Below the pieces are notes generated by a model. That model was not told the origin of the DNA, searched no databases, and saw only the letters and a program-made list of their open reading frames with translations. Below, in pieces: positions 53,156 to 63,990 of a stretch of 64,000 nucleotides of DNA. A program made the translations under genes and the position numbers. This stretch comes from Adiantum capillus-veneris (lineage: Eukaryota > Streptophyta > Polypodiopsida > Polypodiales > Pteridaceae): assembly GCA_014529385.2 (NCBI GenBank), contig CM043965.1:66488190-66552189 (forward strand). Reading direction: 5' to 3'. Position 1 is the stretch's first letter. Every line of letters begins with the position of its first letter.

Positions 53156-53790
53156 TCCACATTGTCCGACTCAATCATCCTAGGTAGTACATCCATATAA
53201 GGAGAATCTTCCCCAACATTAGTATCCGCTTTACACGTGTAACAATAGTGCAATGGGGCCGAGTGAACTATGGTGTCAGATCTATGATCAATTATAAACC
53301 TGTTTCCTAGAGGATGTGCTCGACCCGTCACAAGATCCACTCGAATGACAGAATCTTGTAACTGCAAGTAGACATGGTTTTTAGACCCGTCATGCACCAT
53401 TTTTGCTTCCCTCATGAAAGGACGTCCTAAGATCATCTCCGATGCCATAGTGTGTTTGGAGAAATCCATAACAATAAAGGTAATCCTTATTTTATGTCCA
53501 AATACCTTGATCTTGAGATCTTCTAGCATCCCAATAGGTTTAACAATAGACCCATTGGCCATCTTCACTACTATGGTTGTGGTCGCAAGGTGAGGTCTTC
53601 CCATAGTTTCCTAGCAATTTTTAGTCACAATGCTAACCCCAGCGCCACCATCAACGATTCCCTTCACAGTTAATCCCTTAGTAGTGATTGGTATGGTCGC
53701 ATTGGATTCATCACCCTCAAAGTATTGTCCCAACTTGTTAAAAGGTATTTCTATAACAAGGTTCTCATCTAGGTTGGGTTGTGGATCTTA
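53092..53790 (-). pseudogene. Gypsy protease of element G, one stop
   Basis: The active-site region VKGIVDGGAGVSIVTKNC (Asp-Gly-Gly-Ala) is at about 53650. A TAG follows directly, and the open part 53604-53092 continues with VKMANGSIVKPIGMLEDLKI and MILGRPFM, the conserved C-terminal retropepsin motif. It would cleave Gag-Pol. Compare the second retropepsin-like region in ORF X. Confidence 0.75.
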
Positions 53791-53886
53791 GTGTTCCTCC
53801 TCTATTGGCATCTCCCCAGCTCCATCCATCTGTGCAAATTGTGGTAGCCCAAACTTCAGTTCTCCATTGAGGAAGGCTCGAAGAGC

Positions 53887-54387
53887 TCAGACTAGCTCGG
53901 GGTCTTTATATAGTTTGGACATGATGGTGGTTCTAACTTCTGAAGACATGAAATCCATCAATTTGGCAATGTTTAACGGCACCTTTTGGCCTTGAGTCCC
54001 TTGACGTGGGGAAGATGGGATCTCCATTTCTTTTATAGGATCAGGTAGTCCCTCTGTAAACATTCTTTCCATCAAGAAGTGAGTACGCCCACTTTCCCAT
54101 GACTTTAAGTCACTTTCTTCTTGGATGACACTAGGTATGTCCAAGGGTCTATCGACTTGGTGAGGTTGTTGTTGCGTAGGGAACACGGTGTCTGTAATCT
54201 GGATCTTCCTAGGTGCTGGTTCTAGATCCCTTTGGGTATCTTCTACCAAACTCCTTAATTGCTTTACTCGCTCAATCTCCTCTGTAGGGTTTGGGTAAGT
54301 TCCTATCTTCTTTTTGGATCCTGGCCATTGTGGCTCATGAAGATCTTTCTTGTTGGTTTCTATGTTAGTGGTCGTTTTGGTCTCCAT
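53887..54387 (-). CDS. Gag-protease linker segment (element G)
   Basis: 166 codons, rich in Pro, Gln, Glu and Lys. Contains VPLNIAKLMDFMSSEVRTTI near its end. No named domain. Part of the same long reading as gag but separated by stops. Confidence 0.45.
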   Translation of the reverse strand: METKTTTNIETNKKDLHEPQWPGSKKKIGTYPNPTEEIERVKQLRSLVEDTQRDLEPAPRKIQITDTVFPTQQQPHQVDRPLDIPSVIQEESDLKSWESGRTHFLMERMFTEGLPDPIKEMEIPSSPRQGTQGQKVPLNIAKLMDFMSSEVRTTIMSKLYKDPELV

Positions 54388-54522
54388 GGTTTCACCTGAA
54401 TCTGAATCTTCTTCAACGTCGCTTATATATACGGGGTCATCACCAGTCCCTATGTTGGTCTTTGAACTGGGGTCTGACTTCGCTGCTTTTTGTGATCTCT
54501 TTCTTCCTGTTTTCTTCTTTTT

Positions 54523-55191
54523 CTAAGATTGGGCAATTGATTCCGTGTCTCTTTCCTCAAGAATATAATTTTGTTTTTGGAGCATCGATTGTGTGAGTAC
54601 GTTTACTGGTACCACGGGTGTACTTGGTGATGGCTCCTCGGTAACTTCAATCAAGTTTAATGGCGTGATCTTCGATGCATTTGGATTATTTGGACATTGG
54701 GCAATCAAATGATCTATGCCACATCGATTACACATGAGTGTTGGCATTATAGACGTGCTCGCTTGATTGGTTTGTATTACTGTGGCATTCTTTTGTAGCC
54801 TAATAGGACACTTGGCTACACGATGTGGACCTCCACACTCATAACATTGAAGAGGTGGTCTCTTGGCAGTGTAATTGATATTTTGGTCTCTTGTAGCAAG
54901 AGCAGCTACTTGATATATAGGTTTGACCTGTCCCCAATAGTCCTCCATGTAGTATTGTGGACTTTCTTCAAGCACATCCATCCCATAGGCAATGTTCGGA
55001 TCTATATCTTCCTCATAGCCTTCCAAACAAGCAATAGATGACTCACAACCCACTTGATTCAAAGAAGTGATTCTCGGATGTGGTGGTTGCGGTCCTAGCA
55101 CTGGAGGTGGTAAGGGTGTTGTTTGGACAACATTTTGGGCCCTAGGGACCATGTGTTGTGCTGTTTGTTCAAGAGGTGGGGCTGGCATCAA
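54523..55191 (-). CDS. Gag C-terminal part with two further zinc knuckles (element G)
   Basis: Contains CYECGGPHRVAKC and CNRCGIDHLIAQC, both CX2CX3HX4C, one residue shorter than the classical CX2CX4HX4C. Together with the knuckles in the preceding ORF the Gag has at least three. It overlaps the previous gag frame by 23 bp, so a frameshift (programmed or mutational) joins them. Confidence 0.7.
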   Translation of the reverse strand: MMPAPPLEQTAQHMVPRAQNVVQTTPLPPPVLGPQPPHPRITSLNQVGCESSIACLEGYEEDIDPNIAYGMDVLEESPQYYMEDYWGQVKPIYQVAALATRDQNINYTAKRPPLQCYECGGPHRVAKCPIRLQKNATVIQTNQASTSIMPTLMCNRCGIDHLIAQCPNNPNASKITPLNLIEVTEEPSPSTPVVPVNVLTQSMLQKQNYILEERDTESIAQS

Positions 55192-56737
55192 TGCAGGCAG
55201 CCGACATCAATGCAGGCACTCGAGGTGTGTCTGTCCATGCTAAGGTTGGTCTATTGGCCATCGCACGCTTAAATACTATACAATCCTTAGCTTGATGACC
55301 ATACCTTCCACAATCATTGCAATTCCCATTGAATTTTACTCTAAAAGTAGAGCACTCACTGGTACTATACGGTCCATAGCATACTGAGCACCATTGTATA
55401 TCCCTTCTTGGATACATATGATTATTTTGTGGAGCACGATTGTCTCTAAGACTCTCTCGAATAGCCTTGGTGAGATCTGCTAAAGTCATCTCAGATATCT
55501 TTGGCTCCTTAGCAATAGGCTTTAGGGTCATTGGTTGATGCCCTGATGCTTGCGAGCTAATAGATTTAGGCTCAACAGACACTCTTTCTCCTTGAATCAT
55601 TAAATTATCCTCCAATTGGATCGCATTGGTGGTGACTGCTTCCCAAGTGGTGATACCTCTAATGACTAGGCCATTGTAGATATCCTCATGTCGTAATCCC
55701 CTAATGAATCTATCAAGCAATTGATTATTATTGAAGCGCTCATTTGGATTACAACGAGAATTCAAATGCTCTAAGCGACTAATAAAGTCTCTCACCGACT
55801 CTCCTTCCTCTCGTTCGGCTTTTTGGAGCTGAGAGGCTACACCCCAAAGCACTCCCTCTCGTATGTATTCTTTTAAGAACACTCTCCTAAGAGTAGGGTA
55901 AATCGTTTTTTCTTCCACCCTTAGGGTTCTATACCAATCCCCAGCCTTTCCACTTAAGGTTAGGCTTAAAGCATTGCTCTTATGTAGGTCATTGTGTTCT
56001 CCTAGAGAATCGCATATTTGTTCAAACACTTCGATATGCTTTCTCACATCCCCATCGCCACTAAATTTTTGTGTGAGCTTGGCTATTTGTATTGCCTTAC
56101 TTCTAGGCTCTCTATCAGGCGTGCTACGCATATTCTCAGCAATTGATCGACCAATAGCTTGAGCAAATGTTGCCAAGTCACCTAAGTGAGCAGTCACCGT
56201 GGGTGAAGGCGCTCCAGAGACTACATGTGGAGTAGGTATTGGCATTGGGCTTGGCGCATAGGAAGCCCTTGGGTTCCACATTGGGTACGATGTTGTGCCA
56301 TGTGGTGGTCCATAGTTCATATGAGTGGCCCTAGGCATAGCAGACGTCGGATGTGACATGCTAATGCTAGCCGGTATAGTCCCATGGAAATAAGAACTTG
56401 TGTATTGTGGTTGTGGAGCATAGGTAGTTGAAACAATGGGAGGGGTAGGGATTACATGAGTATGTGGACCCATAGGTGCATACGATTGGTACGCACTTGT
56501 CGGTACTATTGCAGGCATTGAGCTACCATGTAGCGGTGCTTTACTAACAAACGAGGTCCATGGTCTGTTTCTTGGCATGCCCATCATTGGGGTAGGCATG
56601 GTATCCGTGGTGTCATCCAGGGAAAGATGAGTTAGACTTGGAAAAGTAAAGCTATCACTTGTGGGCTCAGATTGCATTGAGACCCCTGGTGAAACAACAT
56701 ATGGGGGATCGATGGGACTCACTGGGGGAGTCTCCAT
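55169..56737 (-). CDS. Gypsy Gag core with zinc knuckle (element G, 522 aa)
   Basis: The N-terminal third is Pro/Ser/Thr-rich. Residues about 200-380 form the retrotransposon gag domain (GDWYRTLRVEEKTIYPTLRR, then VASQLQKAEREEGESVRDFI, SRLEHLNSRCNP). Near the C-terminus are CSVCYGPYSTSEC and the classical knuckle CNDCGRYGHQAKDC. Forms the particle and binds the RNA. An in-frame TGA near 56778 separates it from the N-terminal gag extension. Confidence 0.8.
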   Translation of the reverse strand: METPPVSPIDPPYVVSPGVSMQSEPTSDSFTFPSLTHLSLDDTTDTMPTPMMGMPRNRPWTSFVSKAPLHGSSMPAIVPTSAYQSYAPMGPHTHVIPTPPIVSTTYAPQPQYTSSYFHGTIPASISMSHPTSAMPRATHMNYGPPHGTTSYPMWNPRASYAPSPMPIPTPHVVSGAPSPTVTAHLGDLATFAQAIGRSIAENMRSTPDREPRSKAIQIAKLTQKFSGDGDVRKHIEVFEQICDSLGEHNDLHKSNALSLTLSGKAGDWYRTLRVEEKTIYPTLRRVFLKEYIREGVLWGVASQLQKAEREEGESVRDFISRLEHLNSRCNPNERFNNNQLLDRFIRGLRHEDIYNGLVIRGITTWEAVTTNAIQLEDNLMIQGERVSVEPKSISSQASGHQPMTLKPIAKEPKISEMTLADLTKAIRESLRDNRAPQNNHMYPRRDIQWCSVCYGPYSTSECSTFRVKFNGNCNDCGRYGHQAKDCIVFKRAMANRPTLAWTDTPRVPALMSAACIDASPTS

Positions 56738-56779
56738 TTGTGATAGAGTGGGTTGTTTCCCTTTGCCCGTGTCTAAAAA

Positions 56780-59211
56780 TCACATAGGACCCGTCGAAGG
56801 TATGTTCATTCCTCGATTTTCCCTCTCGGACTGGATAATCCTATGGATGACGTTACAGATCATGTGTTGTTGTTCCTCTAGACTAGTGGCACTAGATGTG
56901 GATTGTACAACTTCTAACCAACCCACATGGTATGTGTAGCCCATGTATAGGTCGGTCAAAGTCTCCGTGTGTAGGTCATATTCCCAAGTTTCATTGAGAA
57001 ATACCCCATCCAAACTTAGTGTACTAGAGGGTTGCCGGGAGGTGGATGCAATGTTGCTTCCCGTGTTTTGACTTTTAGTCACCGCCACCTTAGAGGCGAC
57101 TTTGGAAGGTGGTAGCTTGATAGGGCCCTCATTAAATGAGGTAGGTAGAATGTCCATGTAATGGAATTTGCCTATTCAATTTGAGAGTAGCGGAATTTAA
57201 TGAGAGTACTTTCAAGAAATGATTTTGTGAGCATAGCAGGTTGACATAATTGAAGATAGCAACATAATCATTAACTTGGCATAGACAATACTTTTGCAAG
57301 AGAGAGAATTTAGAGAACATGACAACAGTTGAGGACCGGATTTATGTGGAGCCGGTCCCCCCTCCAATAGGCATTTGTATTATGATTTCTCCCATAAAGA
57401 GAGACTTGTTACAATACATTCTTTGTGTTCCTTGTGACCTAGGTGAAGCAATGAAGATGGAAAGCTTCATGCATCACCATCATAGCATAACCTAAACTTG
57501 AAGAAAGCTTTAACTATACCAAGCCTCAGTCCCAAGACCTCAAACACCTTCGAAGGTGGAGAGAGCTAGCAGGGAATGAGGGTAGGGAAGAGGAAGAAGA
57601 AACATTTCATACGAGAAAGAGCTAGTTCCTCACTTATCATAACTCTTGTGCTAGCATACATAATAGCATAGTAATGAAGAAGAAATAGATGGCAAGCTCA
57701 AGCATTGAAGCATGGTTCTTGGATGGATTTGCACTCCATAGCCAAGAGTGTTGGTGTAGGCTCTCAACCTCTACTTGCTTGGAGAAAGAGAGGGAGATCT
57801 TGCACTTTGCATAGTACACAATGAGAGTGTTTGTGAGTGTGTGTGGGTGAGTATACCCCCTAAGCACCCCCCTAGCTTGCTTGGGTCGACCCCCCCTTGT
57901 AGCTCATGCTTGAAGCTCATTGGACCCCTCCAGGCCTAGCCAATCACAAGCAGGAGCCATTACAAGCAACAGGGATAGCCTTGGGACAAGTGTCCCCCTT
58001 TCCCCTTTGAGAGAGAGGACTTGATAAATGCAAAATCAATTAATTAAATATCCTTTATTATCATTGGACCCCTTGGGTGGCCAAACAATAGGTTTCAGGC
58101 ACACCATGAGGGCAACATGAGGAGGAACTTGACAAATGTCCTTGCTGCCTCTTCAAGCTGGGGCTTCCCTTGTGTGTGTGTGCGTGTGTGTGTGTGTGTG
58201 TGTGTTCTCTCTCATCCCCCCCCCCCCCCCCTTGTAGGCTCGCCCCCCTCCTTGTAGGGATCTTTTTGACTTTGGATGAGCAAGCCCCTTAGTCATCAAG
58301 CATGACTAAGCACTTGAAGTAGGGGGTGTTCCCACAAGCATCTCAGGCAAGCTTCTCGAGGCACCTCAAGCACTTTAATCATGCACCAAGTCAAGCACCT
58401 CAAGCATGGAGCCAGTCAAGCACCTCAAGCATCTTAATCAAGCACCTCAAGCAGGACAAGCACCTCAAGCACGACAAGCACCTCGAGTTTGGGCCGGGTT
58501 CCCACCTCAAGCTCAGCCCTAGCTTACCTAAGGTCAAAGGACTTTTACACACATTATTGGAGGTCTTCAATGAAGCTAACCCTAAGGTCTTATGCTCCAT
58601 TGGTTAGCCTTGCTCTTGATAGACCATCTCCCATTTGGGCCCCTTTACTATTGGCCCCGTGTTGAGATAGATCTATAAGCACATATCTATATCTTAACAC
58701 TTGTTCCCGTTTATTCTCCCACATTAAGTGATCAATTTAATATGAGAAAATCATTTGGGTTGGTTAGATATTAGATTTTATGACAGTCCACGTGGACACT
58801 CTGAGGGAGTGTGGGGTCTACAAGAGATGTGAATGGTGATTCTACTTCCCCACCCCCTTCGTTTACTTCACTAGCCGTAGGTTCAGAGCGCGTAGCTCTA
58901 CTAAAAGTTTCCATCAAACGGCTAAAAACACTAGTTCCAGGTTGTTGGGCCCAGCTAGGTACGGTTTCATTTGTTCCCCCGTGGCTTTGTGTAAGATGCT
59001 CTTCCATAATATCGTAGTCAGAGGAAGAGTCGCTAGCCGCTATATTTGGGTCTTGGGTTGCACTACCTTGGGTCCCCGCCGAGGGCGTAAACCCTAGCGT
59101 GGAGGGATAGTGAGTACCCCCGTAAATCGAAGCACTAGCTAGTTTTTCGGACTCTAGCACACGACCAGAGCGTAGATACATGTGCTTTGGCCGCCCTACA
59201 AGTGTCGGCAA
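56780..59211 (-). pseudogene. N-terminal gag extension of element G, split by a solo LTR
   Basis: The first part 59211-58786 begins MPTLVGRPKHMYLRSGRVLE and is Ser/Thr/Glu-rich. The 1629-bp solo LTR then interrupts it. The second part 57151-56780 resumes in the same frame and contains LEEQQHMICNVIHRIIQSER. A stop lies before the main gag ORF. The insert changes nothing else: frame is conserved on both sides and the 5-bp duplication is exact. Confidence 0.6.
57157..58785. mobile_element. Solo LTR (1629 bp) inserted in the gag of G
   Basis: TGTAATGGAATTTG to TTTTATGACA with perfect duplication GTCCA (57152-57156 and 58786-58790). Full-length similarity to 26148-27770. Carries the CACCTCAAGCA minisatellite (about 58330-58480), (TG)n at 58170-58205 and a 15-bp C run near 58217. 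Younger than G. Confidence 0.85.
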
Positions 59212-59214
59212 GTA

Positions 59215-60190
59215 CCCTCAAAGGTTACTTGCTTTGTTTTGTGGGTGTTTTGCACCCCGTTTTCTACTCGATTTTTTCTTATTTTTGATGTTTTTTGAGG
59301 TTCGAAAAACGGATTGGGACGTGTGATAGCTCGAAACGAGCGTATCGCTTAGGAGATCTAGGTGCACTTTACAAAACACTGTTTGACTATCGAAAGCTCC
59401 CAAAGTCCCTAAAACAGTCAATTTCTCCTAGTTTCTACTTGGGCACATGGCTTAAAATAGAAAGTTGAAGGGTGACTTGTGGAGGGAAAGGTGAAGGCTT
59501 TGCCCCACATGCTTTCTCCTTTTGACTTGAGCACTAGCCTATATATAGTGAATAGCATTTACCTTATATCATAAGACTAAGACGAAGCCCAAGCTCAAGC
59601 TCAAGCTCATCAAATGATCCCGATCTATCTTTTTGGGACAAACTTACAACTAATTTTTGTGTGGAATTAAATATTCCCCTCACAAGAGAGTCTTGCGCAT
59701 GAAACCTAACCCAAAAAATCTTTTTTTTTTTTTTACAATTGTCTTTTTTTTTCTGTTTTTTAAAGATAATGTTGACGAAAACGTGTTGATCTATGGGCCG
59801 TGAAACTGCTGCGCACTGAACTGAACTAAGTGCAGATAATAGGATCGTGCAAACCAGATCTGAGCCGTTCCGACTGTGCAGAACACAACTGAACTAGATG
59901 TACCAAAAACGAATTGAATTGACTGTGCTAAACCGAACTGTAAGCAGAAATCAAAATGTGCAAACTTGCTGTGAGCTCAAATAGAACTGTGTGAGCTGCA
60001 GCAGAACTGTAATAGACTGTGCAAATAAACAGACCTTTTGTACACTAACCCACAACACAAAACTCTTGCAAATCTACACCAGATCTGCGCACACACAGTC
60101 ACTGGGCTTCTCTTTCTTCCTTCCTACTTAAGCTTAGTGACTCCACGGGGCAGCACAGAGTGCTTCCCGGAGCTTGGTGCAGGGAAACTC
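59215..60190 (-). other. Leader of element G
   Basis: About 1 kb between primer site and gag with no supported ORF. Contains a long T run near 59720-59735. Confidence 0.5.
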
Positions 60191-60207
60191 CCCAGCAGCG
60201 GCGCCAA
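60191..60207 (-). other. Primer-binding site of element G
   Basis: Minus strand TGGCGCCGCTGCTGGGG, three bases after the LTR end. It resembles the TGGCGCCGTTGCCGGGG site, thought to match tRNA-Asp, that is used by Athila-type plant gypsy elements. Confidence 0.7.
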
Positions 60208-60210
60208 AAG

Positions 60211-60474
60211 TGCGCGCATCTGCCGCACGTGTCGGAGCTAGGGACTTGCCGAGCACCGTGTGCGAGCCACGAAGGCTGCAAGCACACAACTAGCAGGCCT
60301 AGTAAGCTCACAGAGAACAGGGGTGTGTCACTCACCTCCCTGCGCTTGTCGTCGTGAAGGATTCCTCGTCGTGAAGAAGAGGGAGCCGCCGCCGTACTGC
60401 ACTCAACCGCCTCGCCGTTGCAGGTGTCATCGCAATGCTCGATCACACACACACACTCTCCCTCTCTCCCTCAA

Positions 60475-60524
<50 letters not shown>

Positions 60525-60822
60525 GTGAGCACACAATGGAGATGGGGATGGAGATAGGGCAAGAGCACTTCTTCTATTGCACACTGAGAGAATAGGTCAA
60601 TTTTAGGTTTAGGTGACTTTTATATGAGCTCGCCCCATTCACATTTGGGCATCCATGCTTAGCCAACTAACCCTTGCGTGTTCTAGTTAGAGTGCGCCTC
60701 TCATCGGCGATCACTCTACCATTTTCCTATTGGACCGACAAGCCCAGTGCTTGAATCTACTAAATAAATAATACGGCGTCCGTCGTAGGCGATAGGGTGT
60801 TCGTGAGCCACGAGGGTTAACA
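60211..60822 (-). repeat. 5' LTR of element G (612 bp)
   Basis: Plus strand TGCGCGCATCTGCC to GGGTTAACA. Nearly identical to the 3' LTR. Followed by the second AAATT (60823-60827). (AC)n at 60480-60522. Confidence 0.9.
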
Positions 60823-60827
60823 AAATT

Positions 60828-62990
60828 CTTTAGCATTGGCCAAAATATTCATGTCCTGAGTGTGAAGAACCCTATATAAAATGCCCCTTCAAAGGCTTGT
60901 GTGCACGAAGATGGAAAGAACTTAAAGTGAGCATAGAATCCATATAGGGTCTCATCTATTGGTTGGCCCCAGAGATCATAGCAAAGCCTTTGCTCCCCTC
61001 TAAAAATGACACCCATGGGGCACTTGATTGTTCTTCTCTGTGGAAGGTTTCTAAGCATGTCAGTTAAATTTTGGAAATCTTGATCAACATGGCATAGGCT
61101 ATGTCAGGGATGTTCTGGAAGGATTTTTTATTGTTATGGTTTTCACCATGTAGTCCTTAGTTGCAACTCCGCCCTCTAGATTTTGTATTCTAGGATAGTT
61201 ACGCCATGTTGGCCCGTTCTTTTTTAATCTTTGATATGAAGGCCAACTTCTACCTTTGGGTTTTAGGCAATAAAGAGGATGTTCTTGAATCTCTTTTGGA
61301 CTCGCTTTTAGAGCGTTTGCAACTAATATGTAGTATCTCGACTTTATTATCCAACCGATCCTCCACTTGGGCTCTATATCCTTGGTTGAATCTTATGCTT
61401 TGGCTTTTTGCTCTTGCATCTCTTTGATCATACACTCTTTGAGCATTGAGACACTCAACCTTCATGAGGGGGTAGGGTAGGGACTACCAATGTCAGTCAT
61501 CCATTATCGCTTAGGTGTCAAATGGCGCACTTTCACTCAATGGAAGGCCCTTTGGTCCCGTTCTATGGCCCCCTTTGAGACTTCAACTTCTTTTTTAGGA
61601 TAGCGTCTTGAAGTTCTTTTTTTGTTTCTATGTTGAGATTTGTCAATACTATTGAAGTTTAGTCACTGCTAATGTTAGTAGCACTTCAGGTTCCTCTTGG
61701 GTATCATGTGTACCTTGAGCATCAATATCCAAAAATTGCAACCATTCTTTATCTTTCATGGGCTCTTTTAGAACTTCTTACTCTATGGCTAACCCTTGCC
61801 CTTAAAATCATATGTTTCCTTTTGCAAGTGTGCCTTCAAATCATCTATCTTTGATTGTGTGATCTCCTCCATGATCATGTGCTCCATAGCCAAGTCTTAT
61901 CTTTGCCTTTGTTCATGATTTAGCTCCATTCCTAATTCCTTGTTTATTTGCTCATGTGTTGCATATGCGGTATCTCTATAAGTGCTAGATTTTCTTGTAC
62001 TTTCTTGAGGAGTTGGTCTTCAACTTAGAGTCTTTCTTCAACAACCCTTAGTTGTGTGTTGGACACGTTCCATTTCACATTTAGCCTGAGTGATTGTTGG
62101 ATTATTCTTTGTATGTATATTTTTACTTCAACAAGTTATTCATATTGCACATGTTGCAAAGTTTCTGTCATGTCCTTGAGCCTCTCTACCACAACCTTGG
62201 TCTCTTCTTCTTGTTGATCCAACAAACCTGTAGACTGTGGTTGTAGGCTTTATGGACAATTGTCCTTCCTATAGGCTATGCATTTGTCCATATAACTCTC
62301 TAGAGTGCCAGTATTTGCTGCTTGATAATCTTCAAACAACTTTAGATGTTCTTTGAGTTAATGTTGAGGCGCCTCATGTCTCTTCTTGGTTATATGCAGA
62401 TCGCTTAAACTTCTCCACCATTAGGACCTTGTGTTGAGAGTAATCTTCTATGTCTTGCAATTACCTATTGCGGTTGATTGTGTAGTAACTTCTTTGATGA
62501 TATCCTTAGCTTCACTTGCATTGGCTTCTTCTAGCTTTTTCAGCTCTCAATTTCTTTATGGGTTTTGCACAATGTATGGCATTAGAGTTTCTTCATCTTT
62601 TTGTTGGGTAGCTATCTCTTCAGTCTTCTCTGTAGCTCAACTTTAAAGCAGGTGGAGCGTCTAGATTTTTTGGTCCTTTAGGTGTTGCTTCTACATGTTC
62701 CTTTCCTTGATTTTATCTACCTCTTCTTGTAGGTTCATAGACTACACCATATATGGGTTCTTCATTCATGAATTACATAGCTTCCACTACTCATCCAAGT
62801 CTCCTTGGGGATTTCTTTCTTGATTATACACTATCTTTTATCTCTCGATTATGGAAACCCTTTGAAGGGGATCTTGAAATGCTGTAGTAGAATTCTTCTT
62901 CTTTTCAATCTTTGCTTCTTCTTCCTTCCCGTCCTCTTCACTTTCTTCTTTGGTTTGACAGTCAGAAGGAGCTACTCCAAAATTGGGGTA
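60828..62990 (-). pseudogene. Coiled-coil gene, decayed, copy 2 (target of G)
   Basis: Matches copy 1 (19498-22205) in order. A basic, coil-like block at 61465-61250 contains SLPYPLMKVE just upstream; DYMVKT is near 61150; and AFEGAFYIGFFT ends at 60870, corresponding to AFEESFYTSFFT of copy 1. Charged stretches continue upstream to about 62990 (KEEEAKIEKKK). Stops are frequent. G inserted at its 3' end with a clean AAATT duplication. Confidence 0.4.
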
Positions 62991-63775
62991 TGGCAGTTTT
63001 GATAAATGCGCAAGACTACCGATCGACATGGCTGTCTTTGAGAAGGTAGTAGAAACTTTCAATATAGACACTGATACAGTCACAATTAACGAAAGACAAA
63101 TTTAGATAACTGTTGCATCCATATCCCACATCTTCAGAGTATTAGATGATCAGAAGGTCAAACCCCGCAAAGCTAGAACAAGAAGCGACATACAAATTTG
63201 CGGTTGAAGCAATCAATCTAAAGAATAACCCTACCTATGTGTTTATAAAGCTCTGTAGTATGCTACTAGCCAGGGCACTAAATAATCAATCTCAGCTCCA
63301 TTGTGCATCACAGTGTAGTGACCCAAATAGCTAAAGTAAAAACCCAATATCTATCTAAAGCACGGTATATCTGGAAATACTTTTAGTAGATTACTTGTGT
63401 GCAAGATCATGCACATGTAAAGATGGTCAGTCTGAGACTAGCATGGTTAGAGGTTCAGAAAGGCCAAAGACTAGCTTTAACAACACCTAAGGAGCAATTT
63501 AAACTTGCAACTCAACTAACAACAAAGTGTGGTTTGGACAAGAGTACAAGTGAAACTTCTAAACAACTTCCCAAGAAATAAAAGCTCACAAACAAATACT
63601 AAGACCAATTGAGTGCCAAGACTAAGGCATCAACAACAGAGAAAGCTCAGGCATTAGAGGGCAAGCTGCTACCATTCACACAACTCTAGAAACTGCCATC
63701 GAGCACCCTTGACAGCCTTCAGGCCTTACAAAAGAACAAACTTGTAGGGGATCTAGTCAGTAAGACTTCGACTAA
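62955..63775 (+). pseudogene. Broken plus-strand ORF, unrecognised
   Basis: Three consecutive coding-like blocks in different frames: about 62960-63100 (RLPIDMAVFEKVVETFNIDT), 63146-63334 (KLEQEATYKFAVEAINLKNN) and 63399-63740 (LEVQKGQRLALTTPKEQFKL, then a Lys/Thr/Ser-rich, possibly coiled-coil end). The order and spacing suggest one gene with two frameshifts. I cannot assign a family. A gag-like or other element-encoded protein is possible. Confidence 0.3.
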
Positions 63776-63780
63776 GTTGC

Positions 63781-63990
63781 ATTATACGTTAAATGTTAAA
63801 CTTATGATACGTGTTTAATTCCCGTATAATATGTTAGGGTGTATAAAACGATCGTATTATATGATGACACGTCACTGAATCCGGCTCTTCGTATTATTTC
63901 CTTGTACTTTCTTCAATTGGAAATTTTCTTTGATCAAAGAAACCAGTATATATATGCAACCACTACTAGAGCTCCCTTAGGAACATTTCA
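63781..63990 (+). promoter_or_regulatory. Promoter-like AT-rich segment with TATA motif
   Basis: GTATATATATGCAACC at 63947-63961 is a good plant TATA box. Upstream are four ATTATACG/CGTATAAT/CGTATTAT-type motifs (63781, 63824, 63853, 63890) and GACACGTCAC near 63866, which contains an ACGT core. It may be a promoter or the start of an LTR running off the window. No downstream gene is visible. Confidence 0.3.

Larger units (their letters stand above)
45736..60822 (-). mobile_element. Ty3/gypsy element G, complete, 15.1 kb including a nested solo LTR
   Basis: Minus strand: 5' LTR 60822-60211, primer site 60207-60191, leader, multi-part gag (59211-54523), protease, RT, RNase H, integrase (to 49335), ORF X (49389-48295), internal purine tract, ORF Y (47990-47568), 3' purine tract and 3' LTR 46349-45736. 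The order RT-RNase H-integrase defines gypsy. The size (about 13.4 kb without the insert) and the primer site resemble the plant Athila/Tat side of the family. Several single stops separate otherwise long frames, so decay is mild. Confidence 0.85.
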
